A stretch of 64,000 nt of DNA from Persicaria tinctoria (GCA_037127255.1 JBANSL010000001.1:31056501-31120500); one strand, 5' to 3'; positions 25,693-35,640 are shown, counted from the stretch's first letter. Notes: generated by a model from the letters alone, not told the origin. Made by a program: numbers and translations.

Positions 25693-25770
25693 CGCAAACA
25701 ATCGGATATATCTGATCGAGTACGCAATCAATCTCGACGAAGATCGATTGCAGTGATCACGAGATCATTG

Positions 25771-25791
25771 CAGTTCAAGAAAGCTGTGGAA
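25771..25791 (-). ncRNA. Mature miR396 (5p, a-type)
   Basis: 21 nt beginning with U on the 5' arm; the last base is G as in the a-type rather than U as in the b-type (family knowledge). Confidence 0.96.
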
Positions 25792-25924
25792 AAATACAAA
25801 GAGGGCCATGAATTGCACCAGGGAATACTGGTGGATTGCCATGGAAGGCGATGGAATAACGAACCCTAGTGGGACTGTGGAGGAGGAAGATGAGAGGTGT
25901 AGGTTTAGGGGAGGAGGAAGAAGG

Positions 25925-25935
25925 GGTATATATAG
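25925..25935 (-). promoter_or_regulatory. TATA box of MIR396
   Basis: On the minus strand CTATATATACC lies about 135 bp upstream of the mature miRNA. It is followed by a CT-rich leader typical of plant transcription starts, which puts the likely start near 25895-25905. A (CT)n tract at 26048-26065 (GA repeat on the transcribed strand) lies about 115 bp further upstream. Confidence 0.65.
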
Positions 25936-26407
25936 CCAGATAAAATGTGTCCTTTTTATAAAATTTAAAGAAAAAAAAAAGGGAAAATGGTAACACCGAT
26001 CCCAAGGAGAATAACAGTCTCTGGACGCTCTAAAACACACACAGAGACTCTCTCTCTCTCTCTTTCTTCGGAGCTTTCCCGTTTGAATTTAATTCGATCA
26101 TTTTTTGAAAAGCTGACATGGATTGTCTGCAGTTAACCCTAGCTAAGCCACCTTCCATGCTTCCATTATTTTATTATTTTTGGCGTTATTATTTGGGCAA
26201 ACTTTATTTTTGGAAAAAAATTATTTTACTGAGTAAATAATTTACGTCACTATGTATCCATTATACCACGTCTATTTCGGTTCCGGTGAGGATCTTCTAG
26301 CCCGTATTTATAGTCCGTATCTTTTTATTAGTTGAAAACAACTATAAAATTACCCCATTTATTAAAAAAATAATTTTGTGGATTAGGTAATCTCAACCAA
26401 TTTCAGT
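25936..26407 (-). promoter_or_regulatory. MIR396 upstream region
   Basis: This is non-coding sequence between the TATA box and hAT-like element 2. It contains the GA/CT tract at 26048-26065 and AT-rich sequence. The transposon begins 491 bp upstream of the TATA box. Confidence 0.45.
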
Positions 26408-26634
26408 TCACCACATAGGGGTGTGCAGAAAAACCCGAAACCGAAAACACGACACGAAAACACGACAACACGACACGAAAAAACCCGAAACCGAAAAAAC
26501 ACGACATGATTATGACACGAACCAAGAAAACACGGCTTTATATGGTTCGTGTTCGGGTCGGGCAAATTGCTTTGTCGGGTATCCGACACGAACCGTTTAA
26601 TTTTTTTTTTTTAAGTACGGTCATAAAATAACAA

Positions 26635-27454
26635 TCTATCTATATACATATACTAAAACCGATGCATTGGGGCCTGTGTGGCGGCACGTGAGTTAATCTG
26701 CCTACGTGGCGGCGCGAGAGTGCGTCTCGCAAAAACTTTCTCCCATCAAAAATGAAATCTAATAAAAATAATTATTTTATTTTACCATTGACACATATAA
26801 TTGGATAGATGGAATATCTTATAAAAGAGTAAATATTATATAAGGAAAAAACTATATCAATATAATTAAACATAGTAGTAGTAATAATAAAAATAATTAA
26901 TAAAACTAATTTTCATAGTCATACTTACCAAAAAATATTAATAGATAAATATGTAATATTTGATAGGTGCTATTTTATTTATATTTAGATTATTTTTTGG
27001 TGGAAATAATTATTTATATCAAAATCAATCATTTAATAATTGTTATTTTATATCTATCTATATTATTTTTTGAGGCCAAAATAAATAATTAAAATATTAT
27101 ATAGCTATATATGTAACCACAATCCATCCGTACATAGATATTTTAGTAAACTAATGTAATAAATATGTACTACATATTTAATAAAAAGGAATATTAAAAT
27201 ATTTTTAAAAATCAACTATCTAATTAAATTACATGAGATTTAATTAACCATAGATTAGATAAAAAAAAACTTTTACGTAGTACCTTATAATTGTGAATTT
27301 TATTTATATTTTGAGAGAATCTAATTAAAAGATATTTAGATTATATATAACCTATCGAACTAATTTTATTTATATTTATATTATTTTTTGGAGGAAAAAA
27401 TAATTTATATTTAGATTAACACATTTCCCGTGCATGGGACGGGATTTGCACTAG
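26635..27454 (+). mobile_element. Non-autonomous Helitron 2
   Basis: It starts TCTATCTATATAC after an A and ends GCACTAG followed by T. A hairpin CCCGT/ACGGG (27427-27443) lies 7 bp before the CTAG. The ends resemble those of Helitron 1. About 820 bp, AT-rich, no helicase. Confidence 0.75.
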
Positions 27455-27491
27455 TACTAGTATATATGAAGTCCCTGAAATATCAAGATAA

Positions 27492-27562
27492 TCTGTTAGC
27501 ACAATTGGTACTAGCCCTGCGCCTTATCCCATTCAACCCAGGTTTGAAACCTACTATGGGCT
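27492..27562 (+). other. Degenerate tRNA-like sequence
   Basis: TTAGCACAATTGGTACTAG resembles an A box/D arm, and CCAGGTTTGAAACCTA resembles a T arm. The acceptor is poorly paired. It lies just upstream of a TA microsatellite and element B. Confidence 0.4.
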
Positions 27563-27586
27563 TTTATTTTTCCTCCCGTCTTGCCC

Positions 27587-27591
<5 letters not shown>

Positions 27592-27659
<68 letters not shown>
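27592..27659. repeat. (TA)n microsatellite
   Basis: About 68 bp of TA adjoining the left end of element B. A second short TA tract (about 29671-29686) adjoins its right end. Confidence 0.96.
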
Positions 27660-27661
<2 letters not shown>

Positions 27662-27852
27662 TAAATGTTAAAATGAAAATGGGGCTTAAAATGAAAATCA
27701 CTCTTAAAGTGAAAATAGTCTAATTTGGATGTAAATGAGCCTAATTTAAAGGTAAATGGGCCTAATTAAATGAGTAATGAATAAATGGGCCTAATTTTGG
27801 TGTAAATGAGCCTATGACAGTTTTGTACTTTAATGCAACATGTGCCATTAAA

Positions 27853-27926
27853 AGCCTATTAGCTCAAAAAATGGTATAGTGATGCGCCCATGCACAAAGG
27901 TTCGAGTTTAAAATCCCGCATAAGCT
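27853..27926 (+). other. tRNA-like sequence, outer copy in element B
   Basis: Acceptor AGCCTAT/ATAAGCT. The A-box region TAGCTCAAAAAATGG has an expanded loop, and the B box is a degenerate GGTTCGAGTTT. It faces inward toward the array and opposes 28474-28543. Confidence 0.6.
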
Positions 27927-27949
27927 ATTTATGACTGCTTTTTTTGTGT

Positions 27950-28440
27950 TCCCGTTCATGAATAAGATTATAAAGTGCAATAATAAAATAATAATGTGCA
28001 CAAATAAGATGATATAATGCATATATAACATTATATTGTGCAAATATAACTTTAAGTTGTGCAAATATAACACTATGTTTTGCAAATGTAACATTATATT
28101 GTGCATATCTAATAATATAATGTTACGTTGTGCACATATAATATTATGTTGTGTGAATATAACATTATATTGTGCAAATATAACTTTAAGGTGTGCAAAT
28201 ATAACACTATGTTTTGCAAATGTAACATTATGTTGTGCATATCTAATAATATAATGTTACGTTGTGCACATGTAATATTATGTTGTGCGAATATAACATT
28301 ATATTGTGCAAAATATAACTTTAAGTTGTGCAAATATAACACTATGTTTTGCAAATGTAACATTATGTTGTGCATATCTAATAATACAATTGTGCAAAAG
28401 TAAGATAGGATTAACTAAGATTATAATGTGCATGATTAAC
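27950..28440. repeat. TGCA array of element B, ~130-bp higher-order unit
   Basis: TGCAAATATAACATTAT-type monomers of about 20 bp repeat. From 28028 they form about three higher-order units of roughly 130 bp, each with the same order of variants (...ttgtgcatatctaataata, gttacgttgtgcacat...). The beginning carries 'cccgttcatgaataagatt', also present in the array at 1434-2320. Confidence 0.85.
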
Positions 28441-28473
28441 AATTTGCAATTGTTGCGCTCTTGTCTATTATGT

Positions 28474-28543
28474 AACCTATGTGGGATTTGAACCCACATC
28501 TTTGTGCAAACGCACACTGCTCTACCAATTGAGCTAATAGGCT
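28474..28543 (-). other. tRNA-like sequence, inner copy in element B
   Basis: On the minus strand the acceptor is AGCCTAT/ATAGGTT, the A box TAGCTCAATTGG is perfect, the D arm is perfect and the T arm GTGGG/CCCAC carries GGTTCAAATCC. The anticodon arm is TGTGC-GTTT-GCACA with a 4-nt loop. Nearly identical to 13284-13354. Confidence 0.75.
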
Positions 28544-28588
28544 AAATTATGATTTTCATGCTAAAATAGAAGAACCTAATCGACCTAA

Positions 28589-29060
28589 AGCATATCGCAA
28601 CCAAATTCTAAAATCCAATTACCTCATGATTCACAACCAATTTGACAATGCTATGAACATGAAATTAGCTCCAAATCAACCCAACATCACAACCATATAA
28701 TCAATTTCAATCAATTTGGATGTTGGCAAAAAAAACCCCAAATTCTAAAATATATCGCAATAAAATTCTAAAATCCAATTAAATCATGATCCATAAACAA
28801 TTTGACAATGCTATGAACATGAAATTAGCTCCAAATCAACCCAACAACACAACCATATCATCAATTTCAATCAATTTGGCTTTTGGAAAAAAGCCCCAAA
28901 TTCTAAAACATATCGCACCATAAAATTCTAAAATCCAATTAGCTAATGATCTATAAACAATTTGACAATTATATGAACATGAAATTATCTCAAAATCAAC
29001 CCAACAACACAACCATATCATCAATTTCAATCAATTTGGCTTTTGGCAAAAAGCCCCAAA
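28589..29060 (-). repeat. Three ~160-bp tandem units in element B
   Basis: Copies start near 28589, 28753 and 28914, each with 'atttgacaatgctatgaac' and 'tcaatttcaatcaatttgg'. Element A has two copies of the same unit (12900-13240), so the copy number has changed between the elements. Confidence 0.8.
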
Positions 29061-29686
29061 TTCCGCTCCTAAATCAAACCCTAGGTTTTCAATCTCAACC
29101 TAAATCATTCAAACAATCTAAATAATTGTAATAAAAAAGTTTAGGGATAGAAATCATACCAAATTCGAGTTGAAACAAGGAGCAACATCGGGATTTCGAA
29201 GGTATTCCGAGCCAAAAATGTCGAACAACACTTATGGGGAGATGGGCTCGGTGTGAGCTCGGCTGGGCTCGAACCATCTGGGTTCCGGTCTCGGGGGGTG
29301 CGGCTGAGGGAGGGGGTTCGAGCAGGTGGTGGCTGGTGGCCGGAGGTGGCTCGTGGGGCGGCGTGGGAGGCCGACAACGCAGCTGCTGGTGGGCGCGAAC
29401 AAGTGGCTCGAACAGGGCCACGGTTGGGCTCGGGGGTGGCTCGAACAGGGCCAGGTCTGGGCTCGGGGGTGCGCACAGCGGTGGGCTCGAGGGCAGCTGG
29501 TCGCTGGTGGCCGGAGGTGGCTCGAGGTAGGTGTGGGTGCGGGAGTCCGAGAGCGCGCCTCCTTCGATCTACTGTTGGAATGGAACGCAGGTATTTTGTT
29601 TTAAAATTAGGTTATTTTCACTTTAAGCAAATTTTTCATCTTAAGCCTCTTTTTCACTTTAACCTCACCCTATATATATATATATA

Positions 29687-30284
29687 CATTTTTTTTTATG
29701 TTTTAAGTTAAACAAACCCTAGAGCCTAAACAGATCTAGCGACCCTTTTTCTCCAGACAGATTTGGCGAGTGGCGATTCTTCTTCTCTAGTTCCAAGCCA
29801 GTGAGCTCTCAATCGCTTCTTCTCTTCTCCGACCCTTCTTCTCCGGTTCCGAGCCGACGACCCTCTTTCTCTAGTTCCGATTCAGTGAGCCTCTCAATCG
29901 CTTCTTCTCTTCTCCAACCCTTCTTCTCCAGCGAGCCTCTCGATCTCCTCTTCTCTTCTCCAATTGTGAGTCGCCATCGTCCATCCCTCCGGGATCCTCC
30001 CTCTCATCTCTTAGAACGGCAATCAATGGTAAGTAGGGATTTGTACGAATTTGTTCAAAGTAAACAAACCCTAAATCTTGAGTTTGTGCGAATCTATAGC
30101 GTTGTTGGTGTTGTTTTTCCTCTTTTACGGCCTATGCGAATTTCTGACTTGTTGTAGTGTGAATTTGTGATTTGTGCGAAGTTGTTTTATTCCCATTCAA
30201 TCGTTTTTAAGGTTTAATTTTCTTCTCCGCCATAGCCATCTTTCTTTACTGCACAAACAGAAGGAAAAAAAAGAAGCAAACGGT
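29687..30284 (+). other. CT-rich 5'-leader-like block
   Basis: Pyrimidine-rich sequence with internal repeats of 'ctctcaatcgcttcttctc' (about 29806 and 29890). It resembles the 5' end of a plant transcription unit. A serine-rich frame starts at 29801 but has no domain. It may be a captured promoter/leader; no gene is claimed. Confidence 0.35.
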
Positions 30285-30458
30285 TCGTGTCGGATAACCC
30301 GGTATCCGACACGGAACCGAATAACTTAACCATGTCGGGTACCCGGGTTTAGATGGTTCGTGTACGGTTCGGGCATTTTAGGCTAAACGGTTTCGGGTAC
30401 CCGACACGATTAACCGGTTCGTGTCGGGTACCCGGATATGAACACCCCTATCACCACA

Positions 30459-30638
30459 CACACTCCTTTTATTAGTTATTTAAACACGAAATATCGAAAT
30501 AAGTACATCTTATGAATACATTTTAACAAATTTTTTTTTTAGCATCCATGTTTAACAATTAAGTACTTATATTATAACTACGAGATCAAAATATATATAG
30601 AAGTTTTCATAGATTTTTCATTGTATTTTGATATACTT
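30459..30638. other. AT-rich spacer
   Basis: Short AT-rich sequence between hAT-like element 2 and the chromovirus. Nothing recognised. Confidence 0.4.
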
Positions 30639-30804
30639 GAAACTGTTAAGCTCTCTAGTTGTTAGCCTAACAGAATCAAGAACTGGAATGTAGAAAATGT
30701 ATGTATTGAATTCTGAATGGGAGAGTAGTTAGTTACACATAGGCTTATATAGCCTTCCCTCTCCTAACATCACTCCCTCCCTTACAAAACCTTGTCCTCA
30801 AGGT

Positions 30805-31908
30805 CTAATGTAAAGAAAAATTCGGAAATTGGCGGATTATATGCCCTGCTGGCTCCCATGTAGCCTCCTCTGCAGGAAGGTTTGCCCATTTGATTAGCCA
30901 TTGTGTCACTTGTTCTCCGCTGGCTAAGTACTGCACCCTTGTTTCTAGGATTGTTTCTGGAGCTACTATGACTGAACCTGAGTCATCAGTGGATGGGAGC
31001 TCTGATTGCACTGTCAAGGATGGTCCAATCCTCTTCTTTAGTTGAGAGATGTGGAATACTGGATGCAGTCTTGAAGTTGGAGGTAAGGCTAGCTTGTATG
31101 TTGTCTCTCCTACCTTGCCGATCACCTCAAATGGCCCATAGAATTTGGCACTCAGCCCCACACATCTGCGTATGGCCAGCGATGTCTGTCTGTATGGCTG
31201 CAGCTTAAGATAGACCATATCTCCTACTTGCAACACTCTTTCAGTACGTTTGGTGTCAGCAAAGTGTTTCATGCGTTCTCGAGCCGTCTCTAATCCTTCC
31301 TTTAGTGTTCCCAATGCTCTATCTCTCTCCTGAAACCAGTCATCTAATGCAGCAGTTGTGACTGACCCTCCAGTAGGTATGCCCAATTGTGGAGGTTGGT
31401 ATCCATATAGAGCTTGAAAAGGTGACATTTTCAAGGTTGTGTGAAAGTTAGTATTGTACCACCATTTAGCTAAGGCAAGCCACTTGGACCACTGTGTAGG
31501 CATAACCGAGGTCATACATCTCAGGTAAGATTCTAAACACTGGTTCACCCTCTCAGTTTGGCCGTCTGTTTGTGGGTGGTAAGCTGTAGATAGCTTGATA
31601 GAGGTTCCCAAGCTTTTGAATAGCTCCTTATAGAAATGGCTTGTGAACACTTTATCTCTGTCTGAGATAATATCAACTGGCAGTCCGTGGAGTTTGTATA
31701 TATTCTCCATGAATACTTGGGCAACTTGTCTAGCAGAGAATGGATGAGTGAGAGGTAGGAAGTGGCTATACTTTGTCAATCTGTCCACCACCACTAGTAT
31801 TACATCAAAACCTCTTGATTTTGGTAATCCTTCCACAAAAGCCATGCCAATTGAATACCAAGGCCGCTCTGGAATGGGTAATGGTTGCAGTAATCCTGGG
31901 TATGCCAC
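30805..31908 (-). pseudogene. Chromovirus integrase with chromodomain
   Basis: The integrase core shows VVDRLTKYSHF (first D), SDRDKVFTSHFYKEL (second D) and TDGQTERVNQCLESYL (E). The GPY/F-like module GPFEVIGKVGETTYKLALP follows. The chromodomain is at the C-terminus (WLIKWANLPAEEATWEP). Integrase inserts the DNA copy, and the chromodomain is thought to direct it to chromatin marks. The frame lacks the complete N-terminal zinc-binding part, with a stop at about 31927. Aspartates and glutamate are all present. Confidence 0.9.
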
Positions 31909-32276
31909 TGTCTCATGTTTGTGTCTTTAACACACATCACATTCCTTGACCATACTCTCTATAGACTGCTTCAACTGGGCCAGTAGAACAAGGCTTTGAC
32001 TCTCTGATAAGTGGCCTTTATCCCTGAGTGACCACCCACTGCTTCTTCATGAAAGGCTAGAGTGATTTTCTTCCTTAATTCCTTCTTGTTACCAATCACT
32101 ATTCAGCCCTTGTATCTCAAAATATCTCCCTGCCATTTGAATGGAGAAGAAGAATCAATGGCTGCTACTGAACTGACTTTATCAATCTCTACATCCCCTT
32201 CATAGCTGCTAGTAACCTCTTGTATCCATCCTGGCTTGACTTGGATCAAAGTCTTGTAGGAACTCTCTACTGGTTG

Positions 32277-32534
32277 TTATATTGACAGCCCTCTCCTTGA
32301 CAAAGCATCAGCTGCAGAGTTGTGTTTCCCAAGCCTATACTGAATGGAGTATGATAACCCAAGCAATCTCCTGATTGCTTTCTTCTGAAGATGTGTAGTA
32401 ACTTGCTGATCCAGAAGATGTCTCAGACTATGGTGATATGTGATGACCACAAAATGGCAGGGCTCTAAGTAGTGTCTCCATTTATCTATAGCATAGAGAA
32501 TGGCCAAGAGTTCTTTCTCATATGTGGATAGCAA
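32277..32534 (-). pseudogene. Chromovirus RNase H part
   Basis: Carries STYEKELLAILYAIDKWRHY and HNSAADALSRR, the RNase H core and its usual end. It is in the same frame as the reverse transcriptase, separated by one stop near 32580. Confidence 0.88.
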
Positions 32535-32582
32535 TAGACTCTGACCATGGAGTGCCTTGCTTATAAATGCTAGTGGTCTTCC

Positions 32583-33326
32583 TTATTGCATAAGCACTGC
32601 CCCCACCCCTGTCTCACAAGCATCCGTTTCCACTTGGAATTGGATAGAGAAATTAGGTAATGCCAGTACAGGTGGGCAAGACAATAAATGTCTTACTTGT
32701 TGAAAGGCCTGCATGCTTTCCTCAGTCCACAGAAATGCTTCCTTTTTCAGTAGATCAGTCAAAGGTCTACAAATAACTCCAAACTTCCTTATAAACCTCC
32801 TGTAATACCCAGCTAGTCCTAGGAAGCTCCTTAGCTCTTTTTCATTCTTAGGTGTAGGCCAACTGGTGATAGCTTCAATCTTAGAGGGATCAGTGGCCAC
32901 ACCTTCTTTAGAGATCACATGCCCCAGGTATTCCACTTTAGGCACAGCAAAACTGCACTTGGAACTTTTAGCATACATCTGATGCTTTTTCATACACTCC
33001 AAAACCACTTCTAGGTGTTGGATATGCTCTCCTAATCCCACACTGTAAACTAAGATATCATCAAAAAACACTAGGACATTTTTTCTCAACTGATCAACAA
33101 ACACCATATTCATCAATGACTGAAATGTGGCAGGTGCATTGGTCAATCCAAATGGCATTACATTAAATTCATAATGTCCATTATGGGTTCTAAAGGCTGT
33201 TTTTGGGATATCATCTTCAGCTACACGCACCTGATGATATCCAGCTCGTAAATCCAGCTTTGAAAACACAATTGCTCCATGTAACTCATCTAGGAGTTCT
33301 TCAATGTTTGGTATGGGGAACCTCAC
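32583..33326 (-). pseudogene. Chromovirus reverse transcriptase
   Basis: Contains [38 protein letters not shown] (catalytic YxDD box with F in the first position), and the thumb/connection motifs [11 protein letters not shown] and [15 protein letters not shown]. The N-terminal part is missing: the frame begins abruptly at about 33326 next to gag-like sequence, marking an internal deletion. Confidence 0.92.
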
Positions 33327-33359
33327 TCATCTCTTTCTAACGAATCCCCTTTCGCTGCA

Positions 33360-33914
33360 TCAAGTACCCCTGAATCCATGTGTCTGCACGATCATGCATA
33401 TACATTGCAGCGAGCTCCACCTTCTGGTGTTCTGGAATTCCGAAAAGGGAGAAATATTTCTCGCATTTGCGCACCCAGCCGCGCGGCTTCTTCCCGTCAA
33501 ATTGTGGAAAATCCACCTTCGAAAAGCGGTTTTGGTTTGCAAGAAAGCCTTCATTTCCTCATCGGTGGTGGTCTGTATGCATTTGTCTCGTATGGAATCT
33601 CCCGATTCCCCACTGGTTGTGTCTTCTCCTGCTGATCTCCTGGGGTTGCCTGCCGATCGGCTTTCCGGGACAGCACTCGCATCCATTCCCCGATCTGTGT
33701 CAGTGCGTGATCAATGCGCACCTGTGAATCTTGCACCTCTGAGATTTTCTATGATTGCTCCTGAAGAAGATGATGCTGCTCTTCCTGTCTCTGTCTCGTC
33801 TCCAGCAGCTTCTCTTGAGTCGAAGTTGTTGCCTGATGGAGCTGTTGTAGTTGCTGTTTCACCTTCTCCGTCGATTTGAGGTGCGTGCCTTCCGCCATTG
33901 CCGACGATCTTCAA
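33360..33914 (-). pseudogene. Chromovirus gag N-terminal remnant
   Basis: Overlapping frames read RIDHALTQIGEWMRVLSRK and related polar sequence just after the primer site. The position matches gag, but capsid, zinc knuckle and protease are absent because the sequence jumps to reverse transcriptase at about 33330-33360. Confidence 0.5.
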
Positions 33915-33915
33915 G

Positions 33916-33927
33916 CCACTGATACCA
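33916..33927 (-). other. Primer-binding site, initiator tRNA-Met type
   Basis: On the minus strand TTGGTATCAGTGG follows the 5' LTR. It matches the complement of initiator tRNA-Met (TGGTATCAGAGC from memory) over the first nine bases after the leading T. Confidence 0.75.
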
Positions 33928-34060
33928 ATTGTTAAGCTCTCTAGTTGTTAGCCTAACAGAATCAAGAACTGGAATGTAGAAAATGTATGTATTAAATTCT
34001 GAATGGGAGAGTAGTTAGTTACACATAGGCTTATATAGCCTTCCCTCTCCTAACAGAAAC

Positions 34061-34300
34061 TTGTTTAATTTTGTGGTAACTGCTAAGTAAACAAAATTTG
34101 GATCGAAAATATAGATGCTTAAATGAAAATTAATTTAGAAGAAAGGGTAATTTTGTGAAAATATATTATACAACGCATAAGATTAGTTTCTAAAATTTAC
34201 ACTGCCAACTATTATATGTGAAAAATATATTATATGTGAAAAATGAATCTTTTTGGGCTGTTGGAAACAAAAGCAAGATAAACTGTTATTTTGGACAAAG
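34061..34300. other. AT-rich spacer
   Basis: No recognisable feature. Probably the landing-site sequence of the chromovirus up to the LINE fragment. Confidence 0.4.
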
Positions 34301-35105
34301 TCCACTCTTAAAAAACTGGAAAATGTGCAGAAGTGATCAACAATCTCTCTTATCAAAATAGGAACGACAAGACAATAATGGAAAGTCTAGGTCAGTGCTT
34401 GAATAAAAAGGAAAAGGAGGAAATGGCAATAAAATGGTGATCTATCTGGTATTACAGAAACCAAGTAGTTTTTAGAAACCTAAAGGAACCTTCCCAAATA
34501 GAGGTACAATCTTTCCTGAAATTTGTCATGGAAAATTGGAGAAGGGCAGAAATGGATGAAATAGATGATGAAGTAATGATGTCTGGCTATAAAGTTTCCT
34601 CGGGTCGTAAGCTAAGCAGAATGTCAAATGGAGGAAGCTGGTGAATGGTTATCTGAAATTAAATTTCGATGGAGCTGTAAGTGGAACTAGAGGAGCTAGT
34701 GCAGGATTTATAATAAGGAACTGGGTGGGAGATGCTATTAAACTAGGTTATGAGGAATTAGGTGCTATTTCCCCACTTATGGCGGAGACGATCGCTCTTA
34801 GAGAAGGAATTATTGTTGCAAAGGAAACTAATTATCAAAAGCTCATTATCGAAGGGGATTCTCAGATTGTCATAAATGATCATCTTGAATCAAAAGGCCC
34901 TTGCCCCTGGAAAATTGAATTGATTATGGGAGATGTCAAAGGTCTGTTGCAGGCCTTTCAGGATATCTCCTTCTCCCATCTGCCCCATAAGGGTAATAGG
35001 GTGGCTGACAAGGTTGCACACCTTGGTTGTCTTGTTAACGGGTTGGCACTAGAGTCTTATCCAGATCTTTTAGATCTGATCCGTCGGGATACTATCGGTT
35101 AGGAT
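34300..35105 (+). mobile_element. LINE 3' fragment (RNase H end)
   Basis: 5'-truncated L1-type fragment. From 34430 the sequence matches the segment before RNase H in the LINE at 15985-20165 (MAIKWW.., YYRNQ). An open frame 34641-35102 gives RNase H: LNFDGAVSGTRGAS, AETIALREG, IIEGDSQIV, NRVADKVAHLG, ending LDLIRRDTIG. It is clearly a relative of, but not identical to, the earlier LINE. Confidence 0.85.
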
Positions 35106-35640
35106 TTCCAGGCGACTATTTTCTTAGTGTCATAATGGTTGCTGAAACATTCAAATGATGAAATCCCGTCGCTTGAAGTGGCGTGTTAGGAACACTATAT
35201 ATCCCTCTAGATTCTAGGCGACTATTTTCTTAAGTCGGTCGTTCAATGACATTGAAGCGACAAATTTGTTCGCATCGCTTGGAAATATAAGTGGTGTTTG
35301 GGAGGTCCTCTTTCGTGTCCAAGTGAACACATTCCTTCGTCGCTTCAATGTGTAGATAGTCCAAAATTTTCCAGTCAACAAATTGAGAGTAGTTAATATT
35401 AACCCAAAATGTTCATCGCCTCGATCATTTGATATGAAAAAAGGAGAGTTTGGTGCTCTTACATATCGATCCTCGATGGGATCTCTTCCCCGGACAACGA
35501 ACGAGGTCTTGGCCTGAATTTGCTCTTCCCATTGAAAGGATGACGGGCAGACTGCCAAGGGTGGTCATGTGGGAGCCATCTACGATGACCTTCGTATACC
35601 ATCCTCCTACAATCATATGTTGTAGAGGTATAATCTAAAC
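35106..35640. other. Unassigned sequence between LINE fragment and LTR remnant
   Basis: A 'aggcgactattttcttaa' phrase appears twice (about 35110 and 35215). Short frames on both strands have no recognised motif. The right part may belong to the decayed LTR of element G. Confidence 0.35.

Larger units (their letters stand above)
25661..25802 (-). ncRNA. MIR396: MIR396 precursor hairpin
   Basis: The minus strand folds into a long hairpin whose 5' arm holds a 21-nt sequence identical (from memory) to plant miR396a (25771-25791; starts TTCCACAGC, ends GAACTG). Its 3' arm holds the matching star (25672-25692; starts GTTCAATAAAGC, ends GGGAAG). The arms pair with one bulge, one mismatch and one wobble, leaving a loop of about 78 nt. 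miR396 represses GROWTH-REGULATING FACTOR mRNAs and so controls leaf cell proliferation. The rest of the hairpin also resembles known MIR396a genes (GCGGTTCAATAAAGC and the GGGAAGATA end). Both arms are intact, so it is probably functional. A 25-codon frame starting at 25842 overlaps the 5' arm and is not proposed as a protein. Confidence 0.96.
27660..29670 (-). mobile_element. TIR element B with paired tRNA-like sequences
   Basis: Both ends, read inward from (TA)n, carry three subrepeats. Left: 'gttaaaatgaaaatgggg', 'cttaaaatgaaaatcac', 'cttaaagtgaaaatag'. Right: 'ggttaaagtgaaaaagagg', 'cttaagatgaaaaatttg', 'cttaaagtgaaaataacc'. The element is 2011 bp, close to the 1953 bp of element A, and has the same internal order in reverse: GC-rich block (29230-29570), three intron-like repeats (28589-29060), tRNA-like, TGCA array, second tRNA-like (27853-27926). 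No transposase. Confidence 0.78.
26416..30450. mobile_element. hAT-like element 2 (non-autonomous, compound)
   Basis: A perfect 8-bp target duplication TCACCACA (26408-26415 and 30451-30458) flanks terminal repeats TAGGGGTGTGCA and, read inward, TAGGGGTGTTCA. Subterminal blocks are rich in ACCCGAAACCG-like and CGGGTACCCGACACG-like words (26430-26590 and 30285-30440). The interior holds Helitron 2, element B and a CT-rich block. No transposase was seen. Confidence 0.85.
30644..34055 (-). mobile_element. Chromovirus (Ty3/gypsy) with 126-bp LTRs
   Basis: Near-identical 126-bp LTRs (30644-30769 and 33930-34055) start TGTTAAGCTC and end CTCCTAACA. A perfect 5-bp duplication GAAAC lies at 30639-30643 and 34056-34060. 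On the minus strand the order is 5' LTR, initiator-Met-type primer site, gag remnant, reverse transcriptase, RNase H, integrase, chromodomain, polypurine tract and 3' LTR. At 3.4 kb it is short for the family because most of gag and all of protease are missing. The very short LTRs suggest a Reina-like clade (inference). In-frame stops at about 32580 and 31927 and a frameshift make it defective. Confidence 0.92.

Noticed and set aside
25765..25842. 25-codon peptide beginning MAIHQYSLVQ on the minus strand
   Set aside because: Overlaps the miR396 arm. Primary-transcript peptides have been proposed in plants, but nothing here supports coding beyond an ATG.
25603..25869. Plus-strand protein across the MIR396 hairpin
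   Set aside because: It is antisense to the microRNA precursor and has no recognised motif.
33304..33879. 191-residue plus-strand frame
   Set aside because: Antisense to the chromovirus gag remnant; no domain.
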